The notes under the pieces: model-generated
Told to the model about the DNA's origin: nothing
Databases searched by the model: none
The model's input: only the letters and a program-made list of their open reading frames with translations
Shown here: positions 45,165 through 53,801 of the stretch, one piece after another
How the letters are laid out: every line of letters starts with the position of its first letter
Numbering within the stretch: position 1 is the first letter of the stretch
Program-made: the position numbers and the translations under genes
NCBI GenBank assembly: GCA_021740915.1
Contig: JAIOYW010000004.1
Coordinates: forward strand, 212,473-276,472
DNA: 64,000 bases
From: Ignavibacteriales bacterium
GTDB taxonomy: Bacteria; Bacteroidota; Ignavibacteria; Ignavibacteriales; Melioribacteraceae
Direction of reading: 5' to 3'

Positions 45165-46399
45165 ACTTTCCACCTGATTGCATATTTGGTGCTGCGTCCC
45201 TGGTGATCTTCCTTTGATACAACGGGAAAAATCATCACACAAGCTCTATATAAAAGCACTTCGAAAGCAATAAATCCGATAGTAAGTAAAAATTCATAAA
45301 TCGATGGAAAATACCTTGCATCGGTAAACGGAGGATTATAAGCAATAATAAAATTATTGAACCTGTTAAAAAGCACCCCAAAGATCACAAGCGAGGATGC
45401 AATAAACAGTGCAAGTGGTGATTTTAATACTGAACGGCTGAGAAACATTCTCAGAGGAATTATTATTCCAAATAATAATTCAATCACAAACATTGTACTT
45501 GCAAGGGTAAATTCTGTAAGGTAAACAAATGTTTCCCTTATTACCATATCACCAATTTTGAAGGCAAAATATATGCCGAGGAGCGGGCCCACAAATCTGG
45601 CAAGTTTCGAAATAACTTCCGTTTCGTGCCTGAGTTTGAATGATTTAGCCGAAATATAAGCTTCCATAATAACCATTGGAAATCCGACAGAGAAGGCTGA
45701 TAAAAGGAAAAGCAATGGTAATATTGGTGTTTGCCAGAGTGGATGCATCTTTGGTCCGGCAATTATCATAAGTGTGCCGAGTGAAGATTGATGAAGGCAT
45801 GAGAGAACAACACCTGCAATAATAAAGAATGACATTGTAGTATTTAGTCCTCTGTCGAGTATTCGTAAAAATTTATCAATCGGTCTGTTCAACATTTTAA
45901 GGAATCCGGGAAGATTGACATGACCAATAAATCTTTCCGTAACTATCGGAAGGAATTCGATATAAAGAACAGTAAGATAAATCATAACGCAGATGCCTAC
46001 TTCGAATAAAGCAGAATTTCCGTTCCACATTATCAGCGGATGCCAGATATAATACCACCTTCCGATATCGATCATTACACTTGAAGCGACAAAAGTATAG
46101 CCAAGAAGAGCAGTAAGCAAAGCCGGTCTAACGATTGAGTGAAACTCTTCCCGGTTCATAATATGCGCAATGGCAGCAGTAGTAAAACCGCCCGCTGCAA
46201 GTGCAACACCGGCGCCAACGTCAACTCCGATCCATAATCCCCACGGGGTTGAATTGGAGAGATTCGTAACACTGCCAATTCCAAAGATTAATCGTGCTAG
46301 AACAATAAGTACAGCTGTTGCAGCAAGAATAATCAAACCCCATACAGTTGGAGTGAGGAATTTAGCTTTTATAGGATAAGCATTAGAATGTCCGCTCAT
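45161..46399 (-). CDS. NrfD/HybB-family integral membrane subunit
   Basis: NrfD-like proteins sit in the inner membrane and exchange electrons and protons with quinones for an attached ferredoxin. The 412-residue protein has about ten hydrophobic segments, beginning FLTPTVWGLIILAATAVLIV, and the HybB-like STPWGLWIGVDVGAGVALA. Charged residues within helices, such as those in VMIDIGRWYYIWHP and MVIMEAYISAKS, may form the quinone site. The start follows the ferredoxin stop by one base, and its stop overlaps the cytochrome start by four, so all three are coupled. No catalytic subunit is encoded near. Confidence 0.92.
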   Translation of the reverse strand: MSGHSNAYPIKAKFLTPTVWGLIILAATAVLIVLARLIFGIGSVTNLSNSTPWGLWIGVDVGAGVALAAGGFTTAAIAHIMNREEFHSIVRPALLTALLGYTFVASSVMIDIGRWYYIWHPLIMWNGNSALFEVGICVMIYLTVLYIEFLPIVTERFIGHVNLPGFLKMLNRPIDKFLRILDRGLNTTMSFFIIAGVVLSCLHQSSLGTLMIIAGPKMHPLWQTPILPLLFLLSAFSVGFPMVIMEAYISAKSFKLRHETEVISKLARFVGPLLGIYFAFKIGDMVIRETFVYLTEFTLASTMFVIELLFGIIIPLRMFLSRSVLKSPLALFIASSLVIFGVLFNRFNNFIIAYNPPFTDARYFPSIYEFLLTIGFIAFEVLLYRACVMIFPVVSKEDHQGRSTKYAIRWKV

Positions 46400-46400
46400 A

Positions 46401-47294
46401 TCACTCCTCCCCTCTGTTTCTGTTCTTATTAAGCCACATTACCCCGCCAAGAAGTGCATAAAATGCAATCGGGGGGACAAAGTAAGCAAATATTCCATGT
46501 TGAATTGATTCAGATACTCCCGGAGCAGGATTCGTGCCGAGTTTAAGAAAACCAAGTTCCATAAACTCCCTCGACGCAAGATACAGCCATGATGTGCCTC
46601 CAACTTCGGCTTCACCATAAACTTTATTGTAATATCTTTCCGGAAAGAGTTCAATCTTTCTGTGCGCAAGGGTAATAAGTTCAGATCGTTTACCAAAGGT
46701 CAGCGCTTCTGCCGGACAAATTTCAACACACGCCGGTAATTCACCATTTTTCTGGCGGTCAATGCAGAAGTCACATTTCATGATTTTGGGATCAAGAGCT
46801 TTTTCATATTCAAAAGCAGGAATCTGGAACGGGCAGGCAACCATACAGTAACGGCAGCCAATACATTTATCAGTATCCCAGACAACCGCTCCTGTATCAT
46901 CTTTTTTAAATGCACCTACAATGCAGGCCGAAAGACAAGCCGGCTGTTCACAGTGCATACACTGTATTTTTACATTAGTAGGAAACCGTTCATCCCCGAT
47001 TTTTTCGTATCGGTTTACTATTGTCAATGCCTTATCGTCAGGTCTTCTTTTATTGGCGAATACACTCTCATCATCATAATCGGTGATGTCGCCTGCTGGT
47101 AATGAATGTGCATTTTTACACGCCCATTCACACCTTCTGCAGCCGATACATACTGTAGTATCGACTAGTACTCCCCTTCTGTCCGGGGGCAATGTTTTTA
47201 CTTCTGCGGGACGAGCATCTTTTGGCGATGCCAGCATTACTGAACCGGCGGCTATCCCCGTCTTGATAAAGCTACGTCTTGATATTGTGCTCAT
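46401..47294 (-). CDS. Tat-exported four-cluster ferredoxin subunit (HybA-like)
   Basis: The 297-residue protein starts with a twin-arginine signal (SRRSFIKTGIAAGSVMLAS) and has four [4Fe-4S] clusters in the NrfC/HybA arrangement: CIGCRRCEWACKNAH, CMHCEQPACLSACIVGAF, CIGCRYCMVACPFQIPAF, and CDFCIDRQKNG with CVEICPAEAL. A C-terminal hydrophobic helix (about 270-288, IAFYALLGGVMWL) anchors it, as in HybA. It is the first gene of the six-gene operon. The periplasmic position fits electron transfer between the NrfD-like quinone protein and the multihaem cytochrome. Confidence 0.94.
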   Translation of the reverse strand: MSTISRRSFIKTGIAAGSVMLASPKDARPAEVKTLPPDRRGVLVDTTVCIGCRRCEWACKNAHSLPAGDITDYDDESVFANKRRPDDKALTIVNRYEKIGDERFPTNVKIQCMHCEQPACLSACIVGAFKKDDTGAVVWDTDKCIGCRYCMVACPFQIPAFEYEKALDPKIMKCDFCIDRQKNGELPACVEICPAEALTFGKRSELITLAHRKIELFPERYYNKVYGEAEVGGTSWLYLASREFMELGFLKLGTNPAPGVSESIQHGIFAYFVPPIAFYALLGGVMWLNKNRNRGEE

Positions 47295-47347
47295 TACTAT
47301 CTCTATATATATTAAGATTCTATAGTCTTATATTAGAAACTATCATA

Positions 47348-47402
47348 TTGAGAATCTCAAAACATCTGGGATATAAAAGCCCATAAACGGATTTTTATAT
47401 CC
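47348..47402. promoter_or_regulatory. Two inverted repeats upstream of the redox operon (possible operators)
   Basis: TTGAGA-A-TCTCAA at 47348-47360 is a perfect 13-base palindrome. GGATATAAAA (47369-47378) and TTTTATATCC (47393-47402) form a perfect 10-base inverted repeat with a 14-base spacer. Both lie 54-108 bases before the ferredoxin start codon. Neither is followed by a T-run on the minus strand, so operators are more likely than terminators. The regulator is unknown, since neither GcvH-fused receiver has a DNA-binding domain. Confidence 0.45.
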
Positions 47403-47548
47403 ACTCAAAAATAGTAAATCCTGCAAAACCGATCAATAATTTGTCAATCTAAAGCATAGGGCACACAGTTAATTATTTAATTACAACAACTTAAATTTTA
47501 ACTAAAATCAGCATTTGCCTGGAATATACATTTCTGAAGCGTTTAGTG

Positions 47549-48265
47549 CTATTTATCTCTTACATAAAGACCCGGTATCATCAATTCGCGCAAAGCATTT
47601 TTCCCCACCCACACGGCGGCTTTTTCTTTTCTCTTTGTGAGCTCCTGCGAGATAATAATTGCCTCCCCCCTTAATGCATGATTCCTCTTTCCGATCTGTC
47701 TTAATGCCCAGTTAACTGCTTTCTTCACGAAATTCCTTTCATCAGCAGCTTCCCTTATAACAAGATGCAGGAATTCGCGGAACAGGGCATCATTTTTCGG
47801 CTTATAATGAACAGCGAGGGTAGCGATAAGCACAAAACCCGCCCGTTTTCTGAAAGTAAGTTCTGACCCGCTCCATTCAACCGCTTTTTCCACTGCATAT
47901 TGTGTATGCACAAAACAATTGCTGCACATCTGATCGCATAAATCCCAGGAATCAATCTCCGCTGACCATTTATCCATCTGCTCAGGCGTGACAGTTTGAA
48001 TTTCTTCAAGAAGAGTTGCGGTTATCCGAGCTTCGTGAATTCCGGAATCCCATAACTTCTGCGCCAGGTCGTGGTTTCTTTTTATCCCCTTTAGCATTCT
48101 TCTAAGTGCCGCAACAGATACTCCATAGGCATTTTCAACGTTTATACCGTATCTCGCCATTCCGTTGCGATTGTGATCGCTCTTGTTTTTTGAAATAAAC
48201 TCCATGATCCGGGAAAATTCACCGTCCACATCACCTCCTAAACTGATATCAAAACTAATCTTCAA
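47549..48265 (-). CDS. AlkD-like DNA alkylation repair family protein
   Basis: The 238-residue helical protein fits the AlkD (HEAT-like repeat) family: GMARYGINVENAYGVSVAAL near residues 37-56, EARITATLLEEI, DSWDLCDQMCSNCF (Trp-Asp-x-x-Asp pattern around 107-120), and KKAVNWALRQIGKRN, where the WALR segment forms the DNA-contacting helix. AlkD removes N3- and N7-alkylpurines without base flipping. Length is normal. It lies 30 bases downstream of the DUF4256 gene and about 250 bases upstream of the redox operon start. Confidence 0.88.
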   Translation of the reverse strand: MKISFDISLGGDVDGEFSRIMEFISKNKSDHNRNGMARYGINVENAYGVSVAALRRMLKGIKRNHDLAQKLWDSGIHEARITATLLEEIQTVTPEQMDKWSAEIDSWDLCDQMCSNCFVHTQYAVEKAVEWSGSELTFRKRAGFVLIATLAVHYKPKNDALFREFLHLVIREAADERNFVKKAVNWALRQIGKRNHALRGEAIIISQELTKRKEKAAVWVGKNALRELMIPGLYVRDK

Positions 48266-48295
48266 TAAAAAATTATGTTGATTCCGTTTGACCGA

Positions 48296-48859
48296 CTATA
48301 CCCGAAACGAACCCCGGAAACCTCTGACAGAATAATAGGATTGTGCACCATTATGGTAAATAAAAGCCCTGCCAAAACGGTAGTCAGCAAAAAGTGCGCC
48401 CCCGAGTTTCCTTATTTCATCCGGTGTTGATAACCAGCTTGAAGTTTTTGTATCAAAATCCCCTAAAGTCTGGAGCTGCAAGTATTGACTTTCAGTAAGC
48501 AATTCGATTCCCATTTCTGCAGCAAAGTCAATCGCGTTGTTTTCGGGCTTAAATTCTTTTCTTGTATCGAGTGCAGCACGATCATAGCAAAGGCTCCTGC
48601 GTCCTTTCGGACTTTCAGCCGAGCAATCATAAAAGATGTATTCACCTGTCTGTTCATCAAACCCAATTACATCGGGCTCTCCGCCTGTATTTTCCATCTG
48701 ATGAAGAGACCATAGTTTTTGCAAAGATGTTTCAAGCCTTAAATGGACTGCGTTCCATTCAATATTTTGATGCCGTTTCATATTTTTTTCGAAACGTGTT
48801 TTTAAGATTCCAAACAGCACACTAACTTGTTCCGGAGTAATTTCATTAATATTGGACAT
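48296..48859 (-). CDS. DUF4256 family protein
   Basis: The 187-residue protein matches the DUF4256 pattern as I remember it: LKTRFEKNMKRHQNIEW, LWSLHQMENTGGEPDVIG, DCSAESPKGRRSLCYDR, and the C-terminal YHNGAQSYYSVRGFRGSFRV. The function of the family is unknown. There is no signal peptide, so it is probably cytoplasmic. It is followed by the AlkD-like gene 30 bases later, which may mean co-transcription. Confidence 0.8.
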   Translation of the reverse strand: MSNINEITPEQVSVLFGILKTRFEKNMKRHQNIEWNAVHLRLETSLQKLWSLHQMENTGGEPDVIGFDEQTGEYIFYDCSAESPKGRRSLCYDRAALDTRKEFKPENNAIDFAAEMGIELLTESQYLQLQTLGDFDTKTSSWLSTPDEIRKLGGALFADYRFGRAFIYHNGAQSYYSVRGFRGSFRV

Positions 48860-48991
48860 GTTTTTTATCTTATTATTTAATAATTATTTAGCTATGATCT
48901 CAGAAAAATTGATGTTACACCAAAAAGGAAAACCTTCAATAATCACCTGGCAAAAGTGCAAAAACAGGGGAATTATTTATCTAAGTATCTG

Positions 48992-49525
48992 TTATTTGGT
49001 AGTCTCTGCATCAATCTTTGTTAAAACACTATCGATTGGTTCCCATAGCTCAATTTTATTTCCTTCGGCATCCATGATGTGAATGAATTTCCCGTAGTCA
49101 TATGTCTCGAGTGTATCAAGAATCCTGACACCGTTAGCCTCCAGCTTTTTCACCAGCCCCTCTATATTTTGTACCCTGTAATTAATCATAAATTCTCTTT
49201 TGGAAGGTGCAAAATATTCACTTCCACTTTTGAAAGGACTCCATTGCAAATAATTAATCTCATCGGGACGGTTTGTGTTCCGGAATTCAAAAGTTGACCC
49301 CCATTCGTTCGTAACAAGTCCCAAATTCTCAGCATACCATTTTTTCGTTTCCTCCGGATTTTCCGAGAAAAAGAAAATCCCGCCTATTCCGGTAACTTTT
49401 GGGATAGAATCTGAATTCTCAACACTTTTATCTGGCATAACTTCCCTCACATTATTTTCGTTATTGTTTGAATTACAACTTATTAATATAAATGAAATCA
49501 AAAGCGAATAAATCAAATCTTTCAT
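48992..49525 (-). CDS. VOC-family (glyoxalase-like) lipoprotein
   Basis: The 177-residue protein has a lipoprotein signal (MKDLIYSLLISFILISC, lipobox Cys17), a polar linker, and one vicinal-oxygen-chelate domain: VTGIGGIFFFSENPEETKKW, LGLVTNEWGSTFEFRN, EYFAPSKREFMINYRVQNIE, and IHIMDAEGNKIELWEP. VOC proteins bind metals and act on varied substrates, and small single-domain ones resemble glyoxalase or bleomycin-resistance proteins. A lipid-anchored form is uncommon, so a periplasmic role is expected. The substrate is unknown. It has no obvious operon partner. Confidence 0.83.
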   Translation of the reverse strand: MKDLIYSLLISFILISCNSNNNENNVREVMPDKSVENSDSIPKVTGIGGIFFFSENPEETKKWYAENLGLVTNEWGSTFEFRNTNRPDEINYLQWSPFKSGSEYFAPSKREFMINYRVQNIEGLVKKLEANGVRILDTLETYDYGKFIHIMDAEGNKIELWEPIDSVLTKIDAETTK

Positions 49526-49726
49526 ATTTTCCTTCCAATAATTAATGTCTGTTGCCGAATGAAAAACATATCTGCCGGGATTTATTTTTGCGTGAATAAA
49601 TTGCGATGGGACAAAAAAATCGCAGACAACAAGAAATGATCGAATGTCAGAATTTATTATTTTAAACGGAAAAAGAAAAGTTAAAACAGCTTAAATTTGA
49701 TCAGTCCTGGATTAAGATATTGATCT

Positions 49727-50515
49727 TTATAATTTGTCAAAAGGATCTGGTTGAGTTCCATCCACGTCATAAAACCCATACTCTTTTGCAAGGAGAGCTG
49801 CGACCAATATTTGCCCGTTTTTTTTCATTTTATTTTTATCCATCGCCAATGATGCAATGGCCCTGCCCACAAAAATTGAGGATTCCTTTTTCGGATTTGG
49901 ATTTTTTTTATTATCATCAATGTATCCGGGATACAGGGACACACAGGTAATAGAGTGTTTTTTGAGTTCGATTGCCATATCCGCAGTCATTTTGTCAACT
50001 GCCGCCTTTGCGGCTCCATAAATAACATTTCCATAGTATTTACGGCTTGCAAAGAAAGAAATGTTTACGATAAGTCCGGTTTTTCGTTTCAGCATTAATT
50101 TTGCAGCATAGCTTGCAGCAATAAAATTTGACCGAACACCAACTATGTTCATCTCCGCCCATAAATCAAAAGGCTGTTCCCAGAAAGGAGCATTCCATTT
50201 GAAACCGGCATATTTTTTTCTGTTACGAAGCCTGTTATAGCCGTCCCAGGCATTATTAACAAGTATGTCCAGCCTTCCTTCATTTTTCTCAATCAAATCA
50301 AAAACTGCCTTTACTTCGTCATCATTCTTATGGTTGCAGACAACCGCAATCCCTTTCCCTCCAGAGTCTGTAATACATTGAACGTTTTTCGCAGTAATAC
50401 TTCTTCCAGTCACATAAACAGCAGCGCCTGCTTCTCCCAAGGCTTGCGCAATACCCCTGCCGACATTACGGGTACCGCCGGTAACAAGAGCAATTTTATC
50501 CTTTAGTTCGTTCAT
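49727..50515 (-). CDS. Short-chain dehydrogenase/reductase (DHRS1-like)
   Basis: The 262-residue protein is an SDR with N-terminal cofactor loop ALVTGGTRNVGRGIAQALGE, ILVNNAWDGYN (NNA motif), LIVNISFFAS with the catalytic Ser region, and YGAAKAAVDKMTADMAIEL with catalytic Tyr and Lys. In the cofactor loop Asn stands in place of the second glycine of TGxxxGxG (TGGTRNVG). The VYVTGRS, VVCNHKNDDEV, LYPGYIDDN stretches resemble animal DHRS1 and related bacterial proteins of unknown substrate. Length is normal. Confidence 0.88.
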   Translation of the reverse strand: MNELKDKIALVTGGTRNVGRGIAQALGEAGAAVYVTGRSITAKNVQCITDSGGKGIAVVCNHKNDDEVKAVFDLIEKNEGRLDILVNNAWDGYNRLRNRKKYAGFKWNAPFWEQPFDLWAEMNIVGVRSNFIAASYAAKLMLKRKTGLIVNISFFASRKYYGNVIYGAAKAAVDKMTADMAIELKKHSITCVSLYPGYIDDNKKNPNPKKESSIFVGRAIASLAMDKNKMKKNGQILVAALLAKEYGFYDVDGTQPDPFDKL

Positions 50516-50640
50516 AGAGATCTAAATTTATTTATTCGACATTAAAAGATTCATTAAGAACTCAATTCGATAGCCCAGATTCCATTTGAACCAATCAACT
50601 GGGGAATTTTTGAACCGGAATAATTTACAATCAAAAAACG

Positions 50641-51396
50641 TTAACTATTAAGCCAATTCCTGAAATCCGAAGAACGATCGATGCTGACAATAGTTCCCAC
50701 ATCATCCTCAGGCTTAGGGCTGAGTTCAAGTTTTACCCTACCCCTTGAATAGGCAACCATTTTGGAAATTGAATCGATATTTACCAAATATTTTCGGTTA
50801 ATCCTGAAAAACGCAGCCGGGTCGAGCAGCATTTCCAGTTTTTCAAGTGTGAATTCAACACAATATGATTTCCCTTCAAATGTTTTAAGATAAATCCCTT
50901 TATCGAGCACATAAAAATAAGCTGCTTCCGAAACCTCAATTTTTCTGATTTTTTCCCCGGTCTGGATCAGGAATCGTTTTTTGTAATCGGGTCGTTTTCC
51001 CTGTAAATTTGCAAGTAACTCCTCAAAATCGATCGAAAAAGCCGACTTGAGGGAATGGTATTTTTTTAAGCTTTCTTCAAGATCGCCAGATCGAATTGGT
51101 TTTAGCAGGTAAGAGATACTGTTTAACTGGAAAGCTTTAATTGCATACTGATCGTAGGCAGTTGTAAAAATTATCGGAATATTAACACTAACCTGCTCGA
51201 AAATAGTAAAACTAATACCATCTGAAAGCTGAATATCGAGAAAAATCAAATCACAATTGTTCTCAAAAAGCCATTTAGTTGATTCTGCTATTGATCCCAG
51301 TTTAGCCAAAACATTGATTTTAGGATCAATTTCCTTTAACATATCTTCAAGTTTCTCAGCGGCAAATATCTCATCTTCAATAATCAGGACGTTCAT
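50641..51396 (-). CDS. LytTR response regulator, second pair
   Basis: The frame extends to a GTG at 51405, but the ATG at 51396 starts MNVLIIEDEIFAAEKLEDML directly at the receiver, so a 251-residue protein is preferred. The phosphoacceptor Asp is in LIFLDIQLSDGISF, and the conserved Lys is in SYLLKPIRSGDLEES. The C-terminal LytTR DNA-binding domain (about 145-250) has YFYVLDKGIYLKTFEG, FFRINRKYLVNIDSIS. The start lies inside the kinase gene (20-base overlap), so the two are coupled. It is a second LytS/LytTR system distinct from that at 38180-39972. Confidence 0.93.
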   Translation of the reverse strand: MNVLIIEDEIFAAEKLEDMLKEIDPKINVLAKLGSIAESTKWLFENNCDLIFLDIQLSDGISFTIFEQVSVNIPIIFTTAYDQYAIKAFQLNSISYLLKPIRSGDLEESLKKYHSLKSAFSIDFEELLANLQGKRPDYKKRFLIQTGEKIRKIEVSEAAYFYVLDKGIYLKTFEGKSYCVEFTLEKLEMLLDPAAFFRINRKYLVNIDSISKMVAYSRGRVKLELSPKPEDDVGTIVSIDRSSDFRNWLNS

Positions 51397-52504
51397 CGTT
51401 TTCACTATTTATTAAAGGTAATTTTGCAATATAGTAATTGGTATCAATCCAAAAAACCGGAACTTTATCACTAACCAGCGAATATCTTTTTACAAGGTTT
51501 TTCAGCCCCAGACCTGTTGATATTCCTTTGGATATTTTTGGTTGAATATTATTTTTAATAACAAGGAAATTATCCTCATTCAGAATCTCAATACTCAATG
51601 GCTTTGCCTCGTTCACAATATTATGTTTGGTTGCGTTCTCCAGAACAACCTGGAGAGAAAGCGGGGGAAGCATCGAATCCAGCAGCCCTGAAGCTATATT
51701 AACGCTGTAGCTCAGATTTTCACCATAGCGGATCTGTTGGAGGAAGAGGTAAGATCGCGTAAAGTCAAGTTCTTTCTCAAGGGTCGTAACCGGCTGTTCA
51801 ATCGTCTCCAGAACATATCTGTATATTCGTGAAAATTCATCTATAAACTGCTGGGCTTTTTTAACATCTTTGTTTATCAGTCCCGAAAGTACATTAAGAC
51901 TATTAAACATAAAATGAGGATTTATCTGACTTTTTAATACCTCAAATTTAATCTGTGAAAGCTCCGTCTTGAGATTATCGGCAAGAATTTTTGAATTCCG
52001 GCTTTCATCATAAGCAATCCAGCCTTCAAGAACAGCCATAAGAAGAATATTCACGACAGCATAAATAAGAATATTTACGATAACAATGCTTGTAAGGTCA
52101 TGGTCCCTGTATGCGCTTATCCAGTTTGCCGAAAGAGTTATCACCAAAGAAATTATTGCGGCAATCGTAACGGTAAGCCCCAGTTGAATCGCAATTCTTG
52201 TGAATATCCTTTTTCCCCAGGGAGCAGCTTTATTCAGGTAATGAATAACATAAAGATCGGGATATGTAATCAAAAATCCTGCAATCAGACTCAGCCCAAA
52301 TCCTCTTAACAGCCGGAGCAAAAAATGGCTATAGCCGTCAAGAACATAATAACCGCTAAGGTGATTATAGATAATCACAATCAGCTGCACGCCAAGTACT
52401 AACCCGGTCAAAAATTTCAACAGGCGGCTGAAGGGGAACATTTTATGGATTTGTTTAAAAAGCATAATACCAAGAGTAATTAAAAAATTAGAAAATAAAA
52501 ACAT
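51377..52504 (-). CDS. LytS-family sensor histidine kinase, second pair
   Basis: The 375-residue protein has about five hydrophobic segments in residues 1-165 and the His_kinase core LKSQINPHFMFNSLNVLSGL with the phosphorylatable His. The ATPase has LPPLSLQVVLENATKHNIV as N-box and GISTGLGLKNLVKRYSLV as G-box. The start at 52504 may be late or early; a Met at codon 14 is an alternative. There is no periplasmic domain. It overlaps the LytTR regulator and follows the four-helix membrane gene by 38 bases. Confidence 0.92.
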   Translation of the reverse strand: MFLFSNFLITLGIMLFKQIHKMFPFSRLLKFLTGLVLGVQLIVIIYNHLSGYYVLDGYSHFLLRLLRGFGLSLIAGFLITYPDLYVIHYLNKAAPWGKRIFTRIAIQLGLTVTIAAIISLVITLSANWISAYRDHDLTSIVIVNILIYAVVNILLMAVLEGWIAYDESRNSKILADNLKTELSQIKFEVLKSQINPHFMFNSLNVLSGLINKDVKKAQQFIDEFSRIYRYVLETIEQPVTTLEKELDFTRSYLFLQQIRYGENLSYSVNIASGLLDSMLPPLSLQVVLENATKHNIVNEAKPLSIEILNEDNFLVIKNNIQPKISKGISTGLGLKNLVKRYSLVSDKVPVFWIDTNYYIAKLPLINSENDERPDY

Positions 52505-52542
52505 ATAATTGCTGCATAATAAATGAATGGGGTTCTGATTAT

Positions 52543-52959
52543 TTAAACCGATTTCAATGGTAAAAATAATTCAGAGATGCTTAACCCTCCCCTAAGCGCA
52601 AAAACTAAATAGAGAATAATAAAAGTACCATCGATCAGCCCGGTAAACCAGAATGTAGAAGGAAATTTCTCTGAAAATCCTATATAAGCATATAGCTGAA
52701 TAACGTAAAACAGTCTGCCAATTATCAGACAGCCCACATTAATTGCATAAGCTCTGATATTTAATGCACTCATAAACTGAAGGAAAGCAAAGCACAGAAA
52801 AAATGAACCGAGAAAAACGGCATAAAAAGAATGCATAGGTGGATCATCGATCAGCCTTCCCGCGCCGATATAGAAGATATAAAGGACTGCCGCTGTTGTA
52901 TCCCAGATTCCGCTCAGGATAAAAGTTATGGCTAATGGTTTTAATGATTTTTTATTCAT
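52543..52959 (-). CDS. Four-helix membrane protein of unknown function
   Basis: The 138-residue protein has four hydrophobic segments: about residues 8-30, 42-62, 70-92 and 107-126. I do not recognise its family. A PPMHSFYAVFLGSFF stretch and a compact length recall small bacterial membrane proteins without assigned function. It is 38 bases upstream of the LytS/LytTR pair and could supply its sensory input, but this is only a neighbourhood inference. Confidence 0.7.
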   Translation of the reverse strand: MNKKSLKPLAITFILSGIWDTTAAVLYIFYIGAGRLIDDPPMHSFYAVFLGSFFLCFAFLQFMSALNIRAYAINVGCLIIGRLFYVIQLYAYIGFSEKFPSTFWFTGLIDGTFIILYLVFALRGGLSISELFLPLKSV

Positions 52960-53127
52960 AAAATGTGTTTAAATTATTTTAAGTATTCTGCTGATAAAAA
53001 AAAGCTACAACTTCAATTAGATTTTCCCTTAAACAAGCTTTGTTTTTATTCATCCGGAGCAGCCTGCAATCAATCCAGATTCCAATGATAATTTTGGCAA
53101 AAAGCCGGGGATAAGTATTAATTTGCT

Positions 53128-53166
53128 AAAAAAATGGGGCAAAATATCAAACGATGATTCCGCCCC
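53128..53166 (-). terminator. Rho-independent terminator after the beta-barrel gene
   Basis: On the minus strand GGGGC (53166-53162) pairs with GCCCC (53140-53136), with a partly paired inner loop (ATCA...TGAT), and is followed by seven T residues at 53134-53128. It starts 17 bases after the stop at 53183. Confidence 0.6.
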
Positions 53167-53182
53167 GTAAAAGTTATCACGA

Positions 53183-53764
53183 TCAGAGTTTTTTGCTGAT
53201 GCCCACCCGGAGAGAAAAATAATTATGCTCCAGAGTTTTTCCCTGTCCGGCAAGATCAATATCTCTGTGCAGTGAATTAAATTTAATACCTGGCGAGAGA
53301 TAGAGGTTTGAACCAATCGGAAATTCAATACCTCCGGCAATCTGGTAGCCTAACCCATGTCCGCTGTCAAGAATTATGTCTCCCCCGCTGTTCTCAGTTT
53401 CGATATGATTATAAAGCCCGCCCGCTCTCAGAAAATAAGAAAACGGCGAATCTCCGAATGGATGCAAAAACTGAAAACCGAACACATATCCCGTTTCTTC
53501 AAAACATACATCTTTTCCGGCAAATGATTCATCGGCGCCAAATCTGTTCCAGCCCCATCCGGCATAAACGCCGAAGTGAGGCATAAATCGATAATGGAAA
53601 ACACCCTCGAAACCAAAGCCTGTATTAAGATCGGCATCAATAATTTTGCCGGCCGCCATAGAAACTCCGCTGTTTAGCTCAATCGCCCAGCGGCTTTCCT
53701 GTGCTTTAATGTTGAATGATAATAATATTAGAAATGCGCTTAGAAATAATACTCTGGTTTTCAT
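53183..53764 (-). CDS. Outer-membrane beta-barrel protein (OmpA-like/porin-type)
   Basis: The 193-residue protein has a signal peptide (residues 1-21, ending FNIKAQ), then alternating hydrophobic strands with aromatic pairs (GFEGVFHYRFMPHFGVYAGWGWNRF, here as GFEGVFHYRF and FGVYAGWGWN), GLGYQIAGGIEFPIGSNLY and a last strand YFSLRVGISKK. This is the layout of eight-stranded OMP_b-brl barrels. No OmpA peptidoglycan domain follows. The terminal residue is Leu rather than the usual Phe. Function is unknown, perhaps a small porin or structural barrel. A TAACTTTG element lies 37 bases before the start. Confidence 0.8.
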   Translation of the reverse strand: MKTRVLFLSAFLILLSFNIKAQESRWAIELNSGVSMAAGKIIDADLNTGFGFEGVFHYRFMPHFGVYAGWGWNRFGADESFAGKDVCFEETGYVFGFQFLHPFGDSPFSYFLRAGGLYNHIETENSGGDIILDSGHGLGYQIAGGIEFPIGSNLYLSPGIKFNSLHRDIDLAGQGKTLEHNYFSLRVGISKKL

Positions 53765-53801
53765 CGTAATTCCTTGTTTTGTTATTGTGAATTTGATGAT
53801 C

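Noticed and set aside
45165..45242. 26-residue N-terminal extension of the multihaem cytochrome
   Set aside because: It would precede a complete signal peptide and overlap the NrfD-like gene by 82 bases. The ATGA overlap start at 45164 is more natural.
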